A stretch of 53,908 nt of DNA, from assembly GCA_002049545.1 (NCBI GenBank), contig LLYT01000006.1:1-53908 (forward strand), given 5' to 3'. Under the pieces are notes generated by a model, which made no database searches, was not told where the DNA came from, and saw only the letters and a program-made list of their open reading frames with translations. Each line of letters begins with the position of its first letter. Positions within the stretch are counted from its first letter, which is position 1. Origin of the DNA: Deltaproteobacteria bacterium tcs-42 (GTDB lineage: Bacteria; Desulfobacterota; Desulfuromonadia; Desulfuromonadales; Geopsychrobacteraceae). The translations under genes were made by a program, and so were the position numbers. Positions 1-8,613 of this stretch are shown in pieces.

Positions 1-182
1 CTTCTCCCGCCCGCCTCACGACGTAGCGAGTTACTTACCTCCGGCAACCCCGTTCGATGGGTGCGACGGGGAGGTGCTACCCGGAGTGATAATCCTGATG
101 TTGGCCTCCTATGTCTCTCACGGTTACACAGGGACGGACTGTCACCGTCACTGAGGGAAACGGGCTGCGAGTCGCCCGTTAC
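1..182. repeat. 182-bp terminal inverted repeat, left copy
   Basis: The first 182 bases are an exact reverse complement of the last 182 bases of the window; identity stops at base 183. The repeat is GC-rich and rich in stems: CTCCGG (39-44) with CCGGAG (81-86), enclosing CCCCGT (48-53) with ACGGGG (66-71); ACGGT (120-124) with ACCGT (144-148); AACGGGC (159-165) with GCCCGTT (174-180). It has no convincing reading frame. I do not recognise the family. It is probably the edge of a longer dispersed repeat, mobile element or structured RNA at which the assembled sequence ends. Confidence 0.9.
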
Positions 183-210
183 ATCGAAACAATAACAACG
201 ATTCAACCAG

Positions 211-238
211 GAGCCTCCCTTCCAGGGAGGCTCTTTTC
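211..238 (+). terminator. Strong intrinsic terminator facing inward from the left repeat
   Basis: A perfect 10-bp stem, GAGCCTCCCT (211-220) and AGGGAGGCTC (224-233), encloses a 3-base TCC loop and is followed by TTTT. It would end transcription coming from the left repeat. The rest of the spacer up to 482 holds no gene. It contains an AT run near 275-285 and a C/G-rich repeat remnant around 343-412 with a CCCC-TTC-GGGG hairpin. Confidence 0.8.
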
Positions 239-482
239 TGGCAATAGCCATTGCCATACCTGCCAATTCCGATAAAATATATATATGCTTTATAACTCAG
301 TGAGACGATGCTGCGATGAAAAGTAAAATCGCAGCAGTCCACAGATCTACCAACATCCCCCTCATCCACCCCTTCGGGGCAGCTTTTCCCCAAGGGAGAA
401 GGGAGCGCCTGAAAAGTGCATAGGCTTGAACGAGCGTACCGGAACAATCAGACTGTCGAGAAAAACAACGCAGGAATCTTTG

Positions 483-857
483 ATGAAATACAATTTTGAT
501 TTTACACATATGCCCGATTTCGTTTTAGTCAAAACAGGTGAATTTGCCGTTGTCGAGGACTTTTATAAGCTGCTGAAAGACTTGCTCGCTTCGCCCAAGT
601 GGGTCAAGGGAACTCCTCAGATTATCGACCATCAGTATCTTGACCTGAGAAAAATGACCTTTCAGGAGGTCAAAATGATCCAATCAATTGTTGAATTTAA
701 TGCTGATAAATTGGGCGGAGGCAAATGTGCCTTTGTCATTCAAGGAAACAACAAAACCTTGGCAGCTGAATTGACCAATCACTCGGGTAGAGAATCAACC
801 TCGGTGATTAAATTTTTTTCCGATCTTGCTGCGGCAAAAGAGTGGCTAGCGCTTTAG
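483..857 (+). CDS. SpoIIAA-like (STAS-fold) hypothetical protein
   Basis: A 124-residue cytoplasmic protein with no signal or membrane segment. The pattern of short strands and helices, ending in a helix of the FFSDLAAAKEWL kind, resembles the small SpoIIAA-like/STAS-related proteins, whose C-terminus typically reads E-A-xx-W-L. Family members are mostly of unknown role; lipid or membrane association and anti-sigma-like partner binding have been suggested for relatives. The frame is open further upstream, but the ATG at 483 has a ribosome site (CAGGA, about 7 bases before) and gives the usual family length. Its stop overlaps the stop of the opposing lipoprotein gene by 4 bases. The family assignment is an inference from the C-terminal pattern. 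Confidence 0.6.
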   Translation: MKYNFDFTHMPDFVLVKTGEFAVVEDFYKLLKDLLASPKWVKGTPQIIDHQYLDLRKMTFQEVKMIQSIVEFNADKLGGGKCAFVIQGNNKTLAAELTNHSGRESTSVIKFFSDLAAAKEWLAL

Positions 858-1318
858 TTGTGCCCACCCGTCAGTGACAGTTCCCCATCCTTATGAACAC
901 CTATTTTCGGCAACACCCCGCCAACATCAAGAAGAGCCTCCAAAGTAAAAGCAAATCTATCTCGTGGTTGATTCATCAGATCGGTAAACAAACTGAGAGT
1001 GCTGAATAAATCAGGACTGACCTGGAGTAAAACCTCCCCTTCGCCATACGCCTCAATCACTGGCAGCTGATTGGAAACACCGCTAAGAATTCGATAACCC
1101 TCGAGTTCGACATGGTAAGAAAGTCCCTGCAGCTTGAGAGCGATTCGATTCGGATTAGTGACGTGCAAACCGATTTCAAAGGTGGGAACAATACTGTGCC
1201 CGGGCAAAACCCTGAAGCTGGAAACATTGACAGTTGGTTCCTCAAAGTGGGGTAGCAGGGGGGCACAACCAACGCATAGAACAATCAGCACGAAAACAAA
1301 TTTTTTAAACTTCAGCAT
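854..1318 (-). CDS. LEA type 2 family envelope protein
   Basis: A 154-residue exported protein. A hydrophobic signal (residues 5-20) ends in ...LCVGCAP, a lipobox-like cysteine with an atypical residue at -3, so lipoprotein status is likely but not certain. The mature part has the LEA14/WHy-type beta-sandwich pattern: 'ltNPN' (VTNPNRIALKL), a paired strand with a conserved glycine, and a V-LLQVS strand. Bacterial members are usually outer-membrane-anchored proteins of unknown function. A GTG at 1333 is in frame, but the ATG at 1318 has a clear AAAGG site 7 bases upstream and starts the signal peptide cleanly. It lies downstream of the ABC permease on the same strand, 47 bases away, possibly co-transcribed. 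Confidence 0.7.
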   Translation of the reverse strand: MLKFKKFVFVLIVLCVGCAPLLPHFEEPTVNVSSFRVLPGHSIVPTFEIGLHVTNPNRIALKLQGLSYHVELEGYRILSGVSNQLPVIEAYGEGEVLLQVSPDLFSTLSLFTDLMNQPRDRFAFTLEALLDVGGVLPKIGVHKDGELSLTGGHN

Positions 1319-1365
1319 AAGAAAACCTTTCACAGCAGCCGGGGTCCTGCAACCCTTAAAGGGTA

Positions 1366-2253
1366 CTAGTAGATATAACCTTTACGCAACCGCACCTCCA
1401 GGCGACCGGCCAACCAGGAGCAGCTATAAGTTAAAAGGAAATAGAGGAGGGTCACGGTAATCCAGACTTCAAAGGTTAAATAAGTGGCCGCCATCAACTC
1501 CATTCCCTGGAAGGTCAGTTCCTGGATCGAGATAACCGAAACGATTGCCGAATCTTTAATGGTAGAAATTGCCTGCCCTGCCAATGGGGGAATCATCCGC
1601 TGAAAGGCCTGGGGCAGAACGACCTCATGGAGCAATTGCCAGCGCCGCATGCCTAATGCCCGTGCAGCTTCCCACTGTCCGGTTTCAATACTGTTGATTC
1701 CTGCCCGCACGATTTCACCGATGTAGGCCCCTTCAAACAGAGCCAGAGTCATAACTGCAGCGATAAACGCTTCCAACTGATCGGGCGGCGCAACCAATAA
1801 CCGTGACCCTGTCTGCACCCACTCTGGAGCAACAGCAATCCATTCACCGATATTGAACAAAGGGAGAATCTGGTCACTGATAAAAAAGTAAAAAATAAAG
1901 ACGAGAACCAGTGGTGGCAAGTTTCGCAGCAGAGTGACATAAGTACTTCCGACCAGTCGATTAAACAGGTGCAAGCTGGTACGCAGCAACCCGGCGATCA
2001 GGCCGATAGGTAACGCGAGCAGCAGACTCCAGAAACTCAGCCGAATTGTCGTCAGCAAACCGAGCAGTAACAGGTTTGGCACCCACCCCTCAACGGGGTC
2101 ATGGCGCAACAGATACTGTGGGATAACCTGCCAGTTCCAGTGATATTCGAGACCGGCATTGATCCGGTACCCAAGATAAGCAAAGGCACAGATTAACAGT
2201 AACAATAATACCGTATCAAGTTGACCCCAGCGAGATCGGCGGCGTAACAACAA
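1366..2253 (-). CDS. Polar amino-acid ABC transporter permease (HisM/GlnP family)
   Basis: A 295-residue inner-membrane permease. It has an N-terminal membrane helix, a W-rich periplasmic stretch, then a core of about five helices. The EAA loop that docks the ATPase is clear: EAARALGM followed after eight residues by VVLPQA. This is the signature of the histidine/glutamine-type uptake systems. It starts with TTG at 2253, preceded by AAAGGGG. Together with the binding protein (2386-3210) and the second permease (3235-4008) it forms a three-gene uptake cluster. No ATP-binding subunit is present, so the cassette must borrow one encoded elsewhere. The substrate cannot be read from the sequence. 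Confidence 0.88.
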   Translation of the reverse strand: MLLRRRSRWGQLDTVLLLLLICAFAYLGYRINAGLEYHWNWQVIPQYLLRHDPVEGWVPNLLLLGLLTTIRLSFWSLLLALPIGLIAGLLRTSLHLFNRLVGSTYVTLLRNLPPLVLVFIFYFFISDQILPLFNIGEWIAVAPEWVQTGSRLLVAPPDQLEAFIAAVMTLALFEGAYIGEIVRAGINSIETGQWEAARALGMRRWQLLHEVVLPQAFQRMIPPLAGQAISTIKDSAIVSVISIQELTFQGMELMAATYLTFEVWITVTLLYFLLTYSCSWLAGRLEVRLRKGYIY

Positions 2254-2385
2254 AAATTAACCCCTTTATTTGCAAATCACCCCCAGCCCCTCTTTGACAA
2301 AGGGGCAATAAGGGGAGACTTTTACAGAAGAACCAGCGGAGACAATTTTAACCGGACAGCTCCGACTGATCTTGTGCCAAGCAAA

Positions 2386-3210
2386 TCACTGGACCTGACT
2401 TTTCCAATCCTGCGTGGTAAACCAGTAATCGTAGCGATCCTGCAACCAGCCATCGGCATTTTTCACCCGAATCCAGTTATTCAGAAAATTCAGGAAGTCG
2501 ACATCCCCTTTACGAATCGCAAACCCGATGGGTTCCCGGGTAAAGGTTTTGCCTGCCAACGGCAAAAACAGTTTCCCGGAATATTTCAAAGCCTGAAATT
2601 CGGGAAATGGCTGTGATGAAACCATCGCGGCGGCGCGATTGTTAAGCACCTCCTGAAGTGCCTGCCCCTCATCGTCAAACAACCGCAGCCTGGCGTTCGG
2701 TAGCAACTTTTTTGCTGCCGTAGCAGCGGTTGTTCCAATCCGTGCCACAATCGTGACGTCAGATTTATTAAAGGCTTCAAGGTCGTCGCTTCCGGCAGCA
2801 AGCTTGTTATTTGCGACAATTGACATGCCCGAAAACTCATAGGGATCGCTGAAGTTGACCTTAAGGTTTCGCCCCGGGGTAATGCCCATTCCACCGATAA
2901 TAATATCAAACTTGCCAGTCAGCAGAGCCGGGATGATCCCGGACCACTTGGTCGGGATAAAGACCGCTTCAACTCCCATATCTTCAGCCAACTGCTTGGC
3001 CACTTCAATTTCATACCCGGTGTAATCACCTTGTTTATCTTTCATCGCCCAGGGGACAAAAGTTGAAAATCCGATTCGCAGTTTGTGCTTCGAAATCACC
3101 TGTTCGAGAGTCCCGGCTCTGACCAGATCCTGGCGCGCATCTCCCGCCCAAAGGGGAACTGCCAGAATGGTCAATACCAGCAACAACGCTAAAGCAAGCT
3201 GCTTTTTCAT
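2386..3210 (-). CDS. Periplasmic amino-acid-binding protein of the ABC transporter (SBP_bac_3)
   Basis: A 274-residue protein with a classic Sec signal (KK, then a leucine-rich core, cleavage likely after LWA near residue 22). The mature part follows the family 3 solute-binding pattern: LRIGFSTFVPW, then GYEIEVAKQLAEDMG, the FDIIIGGMGITPGR hinge block, and VNFSDPY. This family binds polar amino acids and hands them to two permease subunits. It sits between two permease genes. The 24-base gap to the upstream permease suggests one operon; the gap to the downstream permease is 132 bases and contains a small CCCCTCTTT/AAAGGGG hairpin. Confidence 0.9.
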   Translation of the reverse strand: MKKQLALALLLVLTILAVPLWAGDARQDLVRAGTLEQVISKHKLRIGFSTFVPWAMKDKQGDYTGYEIEVAKQLAEDMGVEAVFIPTKWSGIIPALLTGKFDIIIGGMGITPGRNLKVNFSDPYEFSGMSIVANNKLAAGSDDLEAFNKSDVTIVARIGTTAATAAKKLLPNARLRLFDDEGQALQEVLNNRAAAMVSSQPFPEFQALKYSGKLFLPLAGKTFTREPIGFAIRKGDVDFLNFLNNWIRVKNADGWLQDRYDYWFTTQDWKSQVQ

Positions 3211-3234
3211 AATTTTTCTCCTATCAGATTGATA

Positions 3235-4008
3235 TTAGTTCACTTGATTTGCAAGTCGATATTCCAGATATCTTACCAGAATTGACAGGATCATGGTGAC
3301 ACCCAGATAGATGAGGGCGACGACAAACCAGATCTCAAAAGTCAAAAAGGTTTCAGCAATGATCTGCTGCCCCTGCATGGTCAAATCATAGATCGCAATC
3401 GTAGAAACTAAGGCAGAATCCTTAACCAGTGAAATCCCCTGACTGGTCAAGGGGGGGATCATCTGATGCAGGGCCTGGGGGAGAACAATATAACGATAAG
3501 TCTGACCGTTTGACATCCCCAAAGAAGCTGACGCCTCCAATTGACCGGCCGGGATTGCTAAGATTCCAGCACGAATAATTTCTGCAGCATAGGCCCCCTC
3601 AAACAAACTAAGAGCGACAACGGCCGACGTAAATCGATCCAGATCAAGGATTGGCGCAATGACAAAGTAAATGATAAAAATCTGGATGAGGAGCGGGGTA
3701 TTCCGGATCAGCTCAAGATAGAGCCACGAAATTCCCCGCGCCATGGGGCTTGTTGACAAACGCATCAACGCAGCAACCAGCCCGATGGTCATTGCCAGGA
3801 AAAGACTGACCAGAGTTATCCCCAGCGTCAGCCACAAACCTTGCAGCAGTGGCCCGAACTGCCAGCCATCGGTCGAACTTTTGATCAGGTAGCGTGGAAC
3901 CCTGCTCCACTGCCATTGATAGCCAAGACCTTCTGCTCCCTCCATCAGGGCGCAATAACAGCCCAACAGAAGCAGCAGAAAAGCGGCTGTCTGAAGCAGG
4001 TGAGTCAA
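3235..4008 (-). CDS. Polar amino-acid ABC transporter permease, second subunit
   Basis: A permease of about 257 residues paralogous to the one at 1366-2253, sharing the tryptophan-rich loop after helix 1 and the EAA loop (EASASLGM...IVLPQA). The two probably form a heterodimeric channel. The start is uncertain: no ATG is available. The TTG at 4008 lacks a good ribosome site, while an ATT codon about 33 bases upstream has GGAG at the right spacing, so the true N-terminus could be about 11 residues longer. First gene of the transporter cluster; msrA lies 48 bases upstream on the same strand. Confidence 0.86.
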   Translation of the reverse strand: MTHLLQTAAFLLLLLGCYCALMEGAEGLGYQWQWSRVPRYLIKSSTDGWQFGPLLQGLWLTLGITLVSLFLAMTIGLVAALMRLSTSPMARGISWLYLELIRNTPLLIQIFIIYFVIAPILDLDRFTSAVVALSLFEGAYAAEIIRAGILAIPAGQLEASASLGMSNGQTYRYIVLPQALHQMIPPLTSQGISLVKDSALVSTIAIYDLTMQGQQIIAETFLTFEIWFVVALIYLGVTMILSILVRYLEYRLANQVN

Positions 4009-4056
4009 GCGTATTTGTTTTATTGAGCGGAGGAAAATCTGCTTAACTCCAGGGAA

Positions 4057-4524
4057 CTACAACATAAAATCTGGTTTTTGTTTTGCGAAATATTTTTGAT
4101 GATATTCTTCTGCCCGCCAGAATGGCTCTGCCGGGGTGATTTCAGTCACAATTGGAACGGCATATACTCCCGAAGCATTACATGCGAGCGCAGATTTTTC
4201 TGCTTGCTGGCGCTGCTCGTCACTATGATAAAAAATTTCGCTGCGATACTGGGTGCCATGATCGACCCCCTGAAAATTCAAACTGGTTGGATTATGGATG
4301 CTCCAGAATTGTTCAACTAATTGCTGATAACTGACAACCGCCGGATCAAAAGTGATATCAACCACCTCAGCGTGACCCGTCTTTCCGGTACAAACCATTT
4401 CATAGGTTGGATTTTCTGTCGTTCCCCCCATGTAACCAACCGTTGTCTCAACCACTCCATTCAGGGTTCTGAAAGCTTCCTCAACCCCCCAGAAACACCC
4501 ACCAGCAAAGGTTGCTCTTGCCAT
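4057..4524 (-). CDS. msrA: Peptide methionine-S-sulfoxide reductase
   Basis: A 155-residue cytoplasmic repair enzyme that reduces methionine-S-sulfoxide in proteins using thioredoxin. The catalytic motif GGCFWG is at residues 8-13 (Cys10), followed by the family blocks [19 protein letters not shown] and Y-R-S-E-I-F. The C-terminus ends shortly after QKYFAKQ, without the long tail that carries the usual pair of resolving cysteines; other cysteines occur mid-protein. The ATG at 4524 has GGAG 7 bases upstream. It lies between the DUF445 gene and the ABC transporter on the same strand. Confidence 0.95.
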   Translation of the reverse strand: MARATFAGGCFWGVEEAFRTLNGVVETTVGYMGGTTENPTYEMVCTGKTGHAEVVDITFDPAVVSYQQLVEQFWSIHNPTSLNFQGVDHGTQYRSEIFYHSDEQRQQAEKSALACNASGVYAVPIVTEITPAEPFWRAEEYHQKYFAKQKPDFML

Positions 4525-4578
4525 GATTCACTCCACCTTGATAGTCATTGTCCAATGCAAAAAACACTGGTAACACGT

Positions 4579-6171
4579 TTACATCAGCTGAAAAGCCAGA
4601 ATATTGATAAACCCGATCAGGAACCCGAGCAACGCCCCGAACAAGTTGATATATTTGAACTGCTCCCTCATCACCCCCATCAATAAATCTTCCACCTGCA
4701 AGAGATCAAGGCTATTCACTTTTTCTTCGACCATGCGCCGTACATTGAGGGTCTCAACCAATCGGGGAGCTTCTTTTTTCAACATCTCTTCAATCAGTTG
4801 GCAGGTTCCAGCTTCCAGTTCCCGACGCAGATCACCGGGCATTCGGGCAGATAAGTGTCCGAGCGGTTTATGGTAAAGCCACTCATTGCTTTGTTCAACC
4901 AGAACAGTTTCCAACGCGCCCCGTGCTTGAGGCGAACGAATCACCTCCAACAATTTAGCGGCTAATCGTTCCCGACCAATCTCCAAACCATTTTCCGGCA
5001 ATGCCCGACTCAACAGTTCCGCAAAGGGGCGATCTTTAAGACGATCAACAGCACCTTCTGTCAGAATAAGGGCCGTATCGACCGTTTTACGAGACTGAAC
5101 GGTACTAACCACCTGCTCCTTGAGAAACTGGCGAACTCCTTCAATTTTTTCATAGGGCATTTTTTCTACATAGCTGGCCAGGGAACGATCCAGCAAGCTA
5201 TCGGCACGTTCACGCAACAGCGTGGCCAGTTGTTGTTGGGTCTTCTCATCTTTGAGCCAGTCGGCAATTTCATCCCCTGCCTTGTCAAGAAATCCGGGAA
5301 TTTTATCGTAGATTTTATTCAGATCCATAAACCCGCTGAGGAGGCCGGCCAATCCGCCGAGAGAATCGAGGAATGAATCGATGGCCTGTTTCCCTTTTTT
5401 GACCATCCGATCACGAAATGTCGGGTCGTAAAGCATCCCGCCAAACTTTTCGATCAGGGGGGGCATCTCCTTTTCTAACTGTGTCAGGAGCAACTCAACC
5501 AGATCGGCAGGCAGAAGCTCACGCAGCGGTAAATCGCTTGCCAGCACTTGCCCGGTTTTACGATCGACATAGTCTCCGACCATCCCGGCAGTTCGGGGTG
5601 ACTGGAAAAACCTGCTGTATTTATCGTCCAGATGTTTTTGAGCTGCTTGATACTGTGCCGGAGTGAGGAAACTGGCAAGATCCCGCGATAGCAGCTGCTC
5701 AGTTTGGTGTCGCAGAGCGTCGTGAAATTTCCGTTCAAATTCTTCGCTCTGGAGATAGTCAAAAATCAGCTTGACGATTTTCGCCTGAAAAAGGCTGATA
5801 ACCTCACGAAAGCGTGGTCTTAAATGGCTGGGGACCAACGATTCCAACGAGCCAAGCTCGCGGTCGAGAAAAGTTCCCAGTTTGTCGGTCACAGTGAATC
5901 GCAATTCCCGCTGGATCGAATCTTTGGCAAAAGCCTGCCCAACATCATCGGCAGTCAGGAGATGTTCACCAACCATTTCGCCCATTTTAATGGCCAGCTC
6001 GCCCCGTTTTGCCGGGATAATTCCTGGCGTCAGTGGGATCCTGATTCCGAGAATCCGCCAGGCGCGTAACGGCCGGAACAACATCCGAATAGCGATGTAG
6101 TTGGTCACATAGCCGATCACCCCCCCAAGGAGTGGCGGAATGAGATATGGGAGATATTGCTGATAATTCAT
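4579..6171 (-). CDS. DUF445 family membrane protein
   Basis: A 530-residue protein anchored at both ends. The N-terminal hairpin (LLGGVIGYVTNYIAIRMLFRP, here split by GxxxGYxTN) and the following IRIPLTPGIIPAKR block are hallmarks of the DUF445/YheB group. A long helical middle region, rich in charged residues and likely elongated, leads to a C-terminal membrane hairpin (INLFGALLGFLIGFINI). The function of the family is unknown. The ribosome site is weak, but no better start exists. The flanking genes (msrA, nucleotidyltransferase) give no clear functional hint. Confidence 0.85.
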   Translation of the reverse strand: MNYQQYLPYLIPPLLGGVIGYVTNYIAIRMLFRPLRAWRILGIRIPLTPGIIPAKRGELAIKMGEMVGEHLLTADDVGQAFAKDSIQRELRFTVTDKLGTFLDRELGSLESLVPSHLRPRFREVISLFQAKIVKLIFDYLQSEEFERKFHDALRHQTEQLLSRDLASFLTPAQYQAAQKHLDDKYSRFFQSPRTAGMVGDYVDRKTGQVLASDLPLRELLPADLVELLLTQLEKEMPPLIEKFGGMLYDPTFRDRMVKKGKQAIDSFLDSLGGLAGLLSGFMDLNKIYDKIPGFLDKAGDEIADWLKDEKTQQQLATLLRERADSLLDRSLASYVEKMPYEKIEGVRQFLKEQVVSTVQSRKTVDTALILTEGAVDRLKDRPFAELLSRALPENGLEIGRERLAAKLLEVIRSPQARGALETVLVEQSNEWLYHKPLGHLSARMPGDLRRELEAGTCQLIEEMLKKEAPRLVETLNVRRMVEEKVNSLDLLQVEDLLMGVMREQFKYINLFGALLGFLIGFINILAFQLM

Positions 6172-6206
6172 TATGGTGATGATACCTTATTTTCTACCAA
6201 ATCAAT

Positions 6207-6348
6207 TTTAACGCAGAGGCGGAGAGATGCAGAGGAAAATCAAAATCATTTTTAAGGTTTCAAAACCAAAAAAGAACTTTGTGGTGACTTTGTCTCTATC
6301 TTTTATCTTTTCTCAGCAAACTCTCCACCTCTGCGGCTCTCCGTTAAA
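6207..6348. repeat. Short inverted-repeat element (MITE/REP-like)
   Basis: Ends are near-complementary. The left arm reads TTTAACGCAGAGG and continues with GGAGAG and GCAGAGG. The right arm reads CCTCTGCGGCTCTCCGTTAAA in the opposite sense, ending at 6348. The interior is AT-rich and has no gene. It fills the whole gap between the DUF445 gene and the nucleotidyltransferase stop at 6356. The arms resemble CTCTGCGTT-type repeats found dispersed in many environmental proteobacteria; that link is from memory and not verified here. Confidence 0.6.
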
Positions 6349-6355
6349 TGTTTTT

Positions 6356-7351
6356 TTATTGATCCATGACGATATGGGAATGATCGCCGATATTCATCCG
6401 TCGCGGTGAACCAATCAGGTTGACCGAATCCCCCAACAACGAATGATCTAGGACCAGTTGATTGACAATATTGTCGGTGTTGATAATTGAATCGGTAATA
6501 ACACTGCTCTCAATCACACTTCCTGCCGCAACAGAGACGTTCGGCCCGATAATCGAGTTTCTGATCACAGCTCCATATCCAATATGGACTGGCTCAATCA
6601 ATACACTCTCCTGCACATCGCCATGGACATGGTGCCGCCCTTTGAGGAGAAAACGGTTCGTTTCCAGCAGGGTTTCGGGCTTACCGCAATCAAGCCATGC
6701 ATCAATTTCCGGTGCTTTGAATTTGTGTCCGGCAGCGATCATCCGCATAAAGACAGAGGGGAGGTAATATTCACCCTTGACCGTCTCCCCGGCAGCAACG
6801 GTTGCTTCAATGGCACCAATAAACCCCGCACCGTCTTTGAGGTAATAGAGACCCACCTGAGCGAGTCGGGAAATGGGAGTTTCGGGCTTTTCCACCATAT
6901 CGACAATCGTGTCACCCTCGAGTACATTCACGCCAAAACGTTGGTAGTCTTCAACCTCTTTCGAATAGATCAAACCATCAGCATTGTCGCAAAGGGCAGG
7001 GATCGCAGTCAGATCGGTCACAAAAATCGTATCATTAAAGACAACCAGTAAATCGTCACCGCTTTGAACTGAAGGGGCTGCCAGAGCAACAGCATGAGCC
7101 GGGCCAAGGCGCTCCTTCTGCACATAGTAGCTGCATTTCAATGCGGGGAATGTCTGCCTCATAAAGTCGGAGATCTGTTGACCATTTTCGTCGATAATAA
7201 AAATATATTCTTCAACATCAACAGTTTGCAGACGCTCGACGATATGCTCAAGAACCGTTTTCCCCGCGACATTAACCAGAGACTTAGCTTTTGTGTGGGT
7301 ATGGGGGCGCAGGCGTGTCCCTTTACCCGCAACTGGCAGGATAGCTTTCAT
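6356..7351 (-). CDS. Sugar-1-phosphate nucleotidyltransferase (RmlA-like)
   Basis: A 331-residue enzyme expected to couple a nucleoside triphosphate and a sugar-1-phosphate into an NDP-sugar for envelope polysaccharides. The N-terminal half is the NTP-transferase fold with GKGTRLRPHT at residues 9-18. The metal-site region reads VFNDT instead of the common GD, and the block VDMVEKP is present. The last 90 residues are hexapeptide-type (IGYGAVIRNSIIG, VAAGSVIESSVI), a left-handed beta-helix as in long RmlA or GlmU-like proteins. The ATG at 7351 has GAGGAGGG immediately upstream. Sugar and base specificity cannot be told. It stands alone, with no sugar-pathway neighbour. Confidence 0.85.
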   Translation of the reverse strand: MKAILPVAGKGTRLRPHTHTKAKSLVNVAGKTVLEHIVERLQTVDVEEYIFIIDENGQQISDFMRQTFPALKCSYYVQKERLGPAHAVALAAPSVQSGDDLLVVFNDTIFVTDLTAIPALCDNADGLIYSKEVEDYQRFGVNVLEGDTIVDMVEKPETPISRLAQVGLYYLKDGAGFIGAIEATVAAGETVKGEYYLPSVFMRMIAAGHKFKAPEIDAWLDCGKPETLLETNRFLLKGRHHVHGDVQESVLIEPVHIGYGAVIRNSIIGPNVSVAAGSVIESSVITDSIINTDNIVNQLVLDHSLLGDSVNLIGSPRRMNIGDHSHIVMDQ

Positions 7352-7402
7352 GTTCCCTCCTCTAATTGGTTATTAAAACAAAAACAACAGCTGGTCATCA
7401 GC

Positions 7403-7987
7403 TTAATCTTGTACCGAATCCCGAGTCGCATACTTTGCCTTCAGCCCCGCAAAAGCCGGATGCTTATACAGTGACCCGAGCAGGTAGTCTGCAGCAAGGC
7501 CGTTAACAATACCACTTATCAAGGCAAACAGCAGAAAAAATGGCAGTAACATCCAGATAGACGGATGACGAATCACAATCAGCCAGGCAATCAGCAACTG
7601 TCCGGTCACGTGCCCTAAAGCACCCAGCACCGAAACCCCGACCGGGCCAATTTTGGTCTGCCAGAGCTTGTAACCCGAACTCATAAGAAGATTCGCAGCA
7701 AACCCTCCCCCCAGAGAGAGGAGAAAGCCTGGTGAAAACAAACTTCCGAGGAGCAAACTACCGATCAGGATTCTGGAGATACTGACAATCCAGAGAGCCT
7801 GGATACCATAGCTGAAGAGGGCTGCCAGGGCGAGAATATTTGCCAGTCCGATTCGAAACCAGGGCAGTGGATTCGGCAATAATACTTCAACCGTATGTAA
7901 TGCGACAGCCAGAGCGACAAATAAAGCCAGAAAAACCCTGCGCCGCACCTGTTCCAGCTCCAGAGGATCAACGACTGATGAAGTCAT
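7403..7987 (-). CDS. Gx transporter family membrane protein (heptaprenyl diphosphate synthase component I-like)
   Basis: A 194-residue integral membrane protein with about five to six helices, small-residue rich, with LPWFRIGLANI near the N-terminus and an LGSLFSPGFLLSLGGG loop. These are typical of the Hpre_diP_synt_I/Gx transporter family, which resembles ECF-transporter S-components and often travels with a NusG-II-domain protein, as here. An ATG at 7996 is in frame, but GGGGAGG directly abuts it; the same site lies a proper 9 bases before the ATG at 7987, so 7987 is preferred. It overlaps the upstream NusG-II gene by 20 bases, pointing to coupled translation. Confidence 0.82.
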   Translation of the reverse strand: MTSSVVDPLELEQVRRRVFLALFVALAVALHTVEVLLPNPLPWFRIGLANILALAALFSYGIQALWIVSISRILIGSLLLGSLFSPGFLLSLGGGFAANLLMSSGYKLWQTKIGPVGVSVLGALGHVTGQLLIAWLIVIRHPSIWMLLPFFLLFALISGIVNGLAADYLLGSLYKHPAFAGLKAKYATRDSVQD

Positions 7988-8363
7988 ATTCGGCATCCTC
8001 CCCGTCGCTGTTTCCCTCGATTGTAATCACCAACTGATTGGGCACACAGGCCAGCAGATCCCCGCTATAGCGTGCTTCCCCCATGCCGATACAAATTTTC
8101 TGGGAACAGGGAGAACTGATAATCCGTGCCGCCCCATTTTCGATCTGCAAAATCGTTATCCCCAGGGGACCATCCAATTCCACCCGTTGATCTTTATCCA
8201 GAGAGGCAACAAACACAATCCGGTCATCGGAGCTGACAACGACACGGGCTCCCGCATTCTGCCTCAGCGGTAATAGAAAAGAGAGGGCAACAAGAACGGC
8301 GACAACCACCAGCAGCTTACGATCAAAAGGGGTTAATCGTTCTACCCAACCAATAACCTTCAT
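7968..8363 (-). CDS. NusG domain II-containing exported protein
   Basis: A 131-residue protein with one N-terminal membrane segment (residues 17-34) that anchors or exports it, followed by a compact beta domain. The block SPCSQKICIGMG-x-...-GDLLACVPNQLVI, with three cysteines, is characteristic of the bacterial NusG-II family, which is unrelated in role to the transcription factor NusG. The family is regularly encoded beside Gx-type membrane proteins and FMN-binding/ApbE-type redox proteins; only the Gx partner is present here. Function is unproven; a role in an envelope redox or transport complex is a guess from neighbourhood. Confidence 0.82.
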   Translation of the reverse strand: MKVIGWVERLTPFDRKLLVVVAVLVALSFLLPLRQNAGARVVVSSDDRIVFVASLDKDQRVELDGPLGITILQIENGAARIISSPCSQKICIGMGEARYSGDLLACVPNQLVITIEGNSDGEDAEYDFISR

Positions 8364-8442
8364 CGATCAACCATCATATGACGCGCTTGCAAAAATGTTA
8401 ACAAATTACGGGACGATCCCGAATGGCGCGAGTTTAAGCACT

Positions 8443-8577
8443 TTGCAGTCAACTCGGGACTGTCCCCGGCCTCATCGGGGGCTGTCCCAGATGTTTACGG
8501 GTTCACGGACATACGCCGGTTTAAACCGCAAAAGCCGGGGACAGCCCCCATGCGGGGACAGTCCCGGTTTTGCTGAT
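8443..8577. repeat. REP/BIME-like palindromic repeat, copy A
   Basis: Two blocks of GGGACTGTCCCC type flank a central GCCGGTTTAAACCGC palindrome, and the element ends in GGACAGTCCCGG followed by TTTTGCTGA. The same architecture recurs at 15847-15965. Sequences built of GGGACTGTCCC and GGGGACAG units are typical of repeats mobilised in trans by Y1 (RAYT) transposases; no such transposase is in this window. It occupies the promoter side of the NusG-II gene and the downstream side of rimO. Confidence 0.7.
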
Positions 8578-8594
8578 GCATGACACGACACTAG
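8578..8594. repeat. Solo end of the 29.1-kb foldback element
   Basis: Seventeen bases, GCATGACACGACACTAG, are identical to 29285-29301, the right end of the foldback element at 29137-29300. No matching left end is found nearby, so this looks like a deletion relic, possibly fused to the adjacent REP copy. Confidence 0.55.
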
Positions 8595-8613
8595 ATGAAC
8601 AATATAGACGCCA

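Noticed and set aside
159-180. AACGGGC/GCCCGTT hairpin as an integron attC site
   Set aside because: The core orientation is inverted relative to RYYYAAC...GTTRRRY and the spacing is only 8 bases.
61-182. GTGCGAC in the left repeat as the 5' end of a group II intron
   Set aside because: The motif lies inside the repeat, no domain V-like hairpin or maturase follows, and repeat identity ends only 120 bases on.
1-182. Terminal repeat as rRNA, 6S, SRP, RNase P RNA, tmRNA or a known riboswitch
   Set aside because: None of the conserved core sequences I know for these RNAs is present; an RNA-family search would be decisive.
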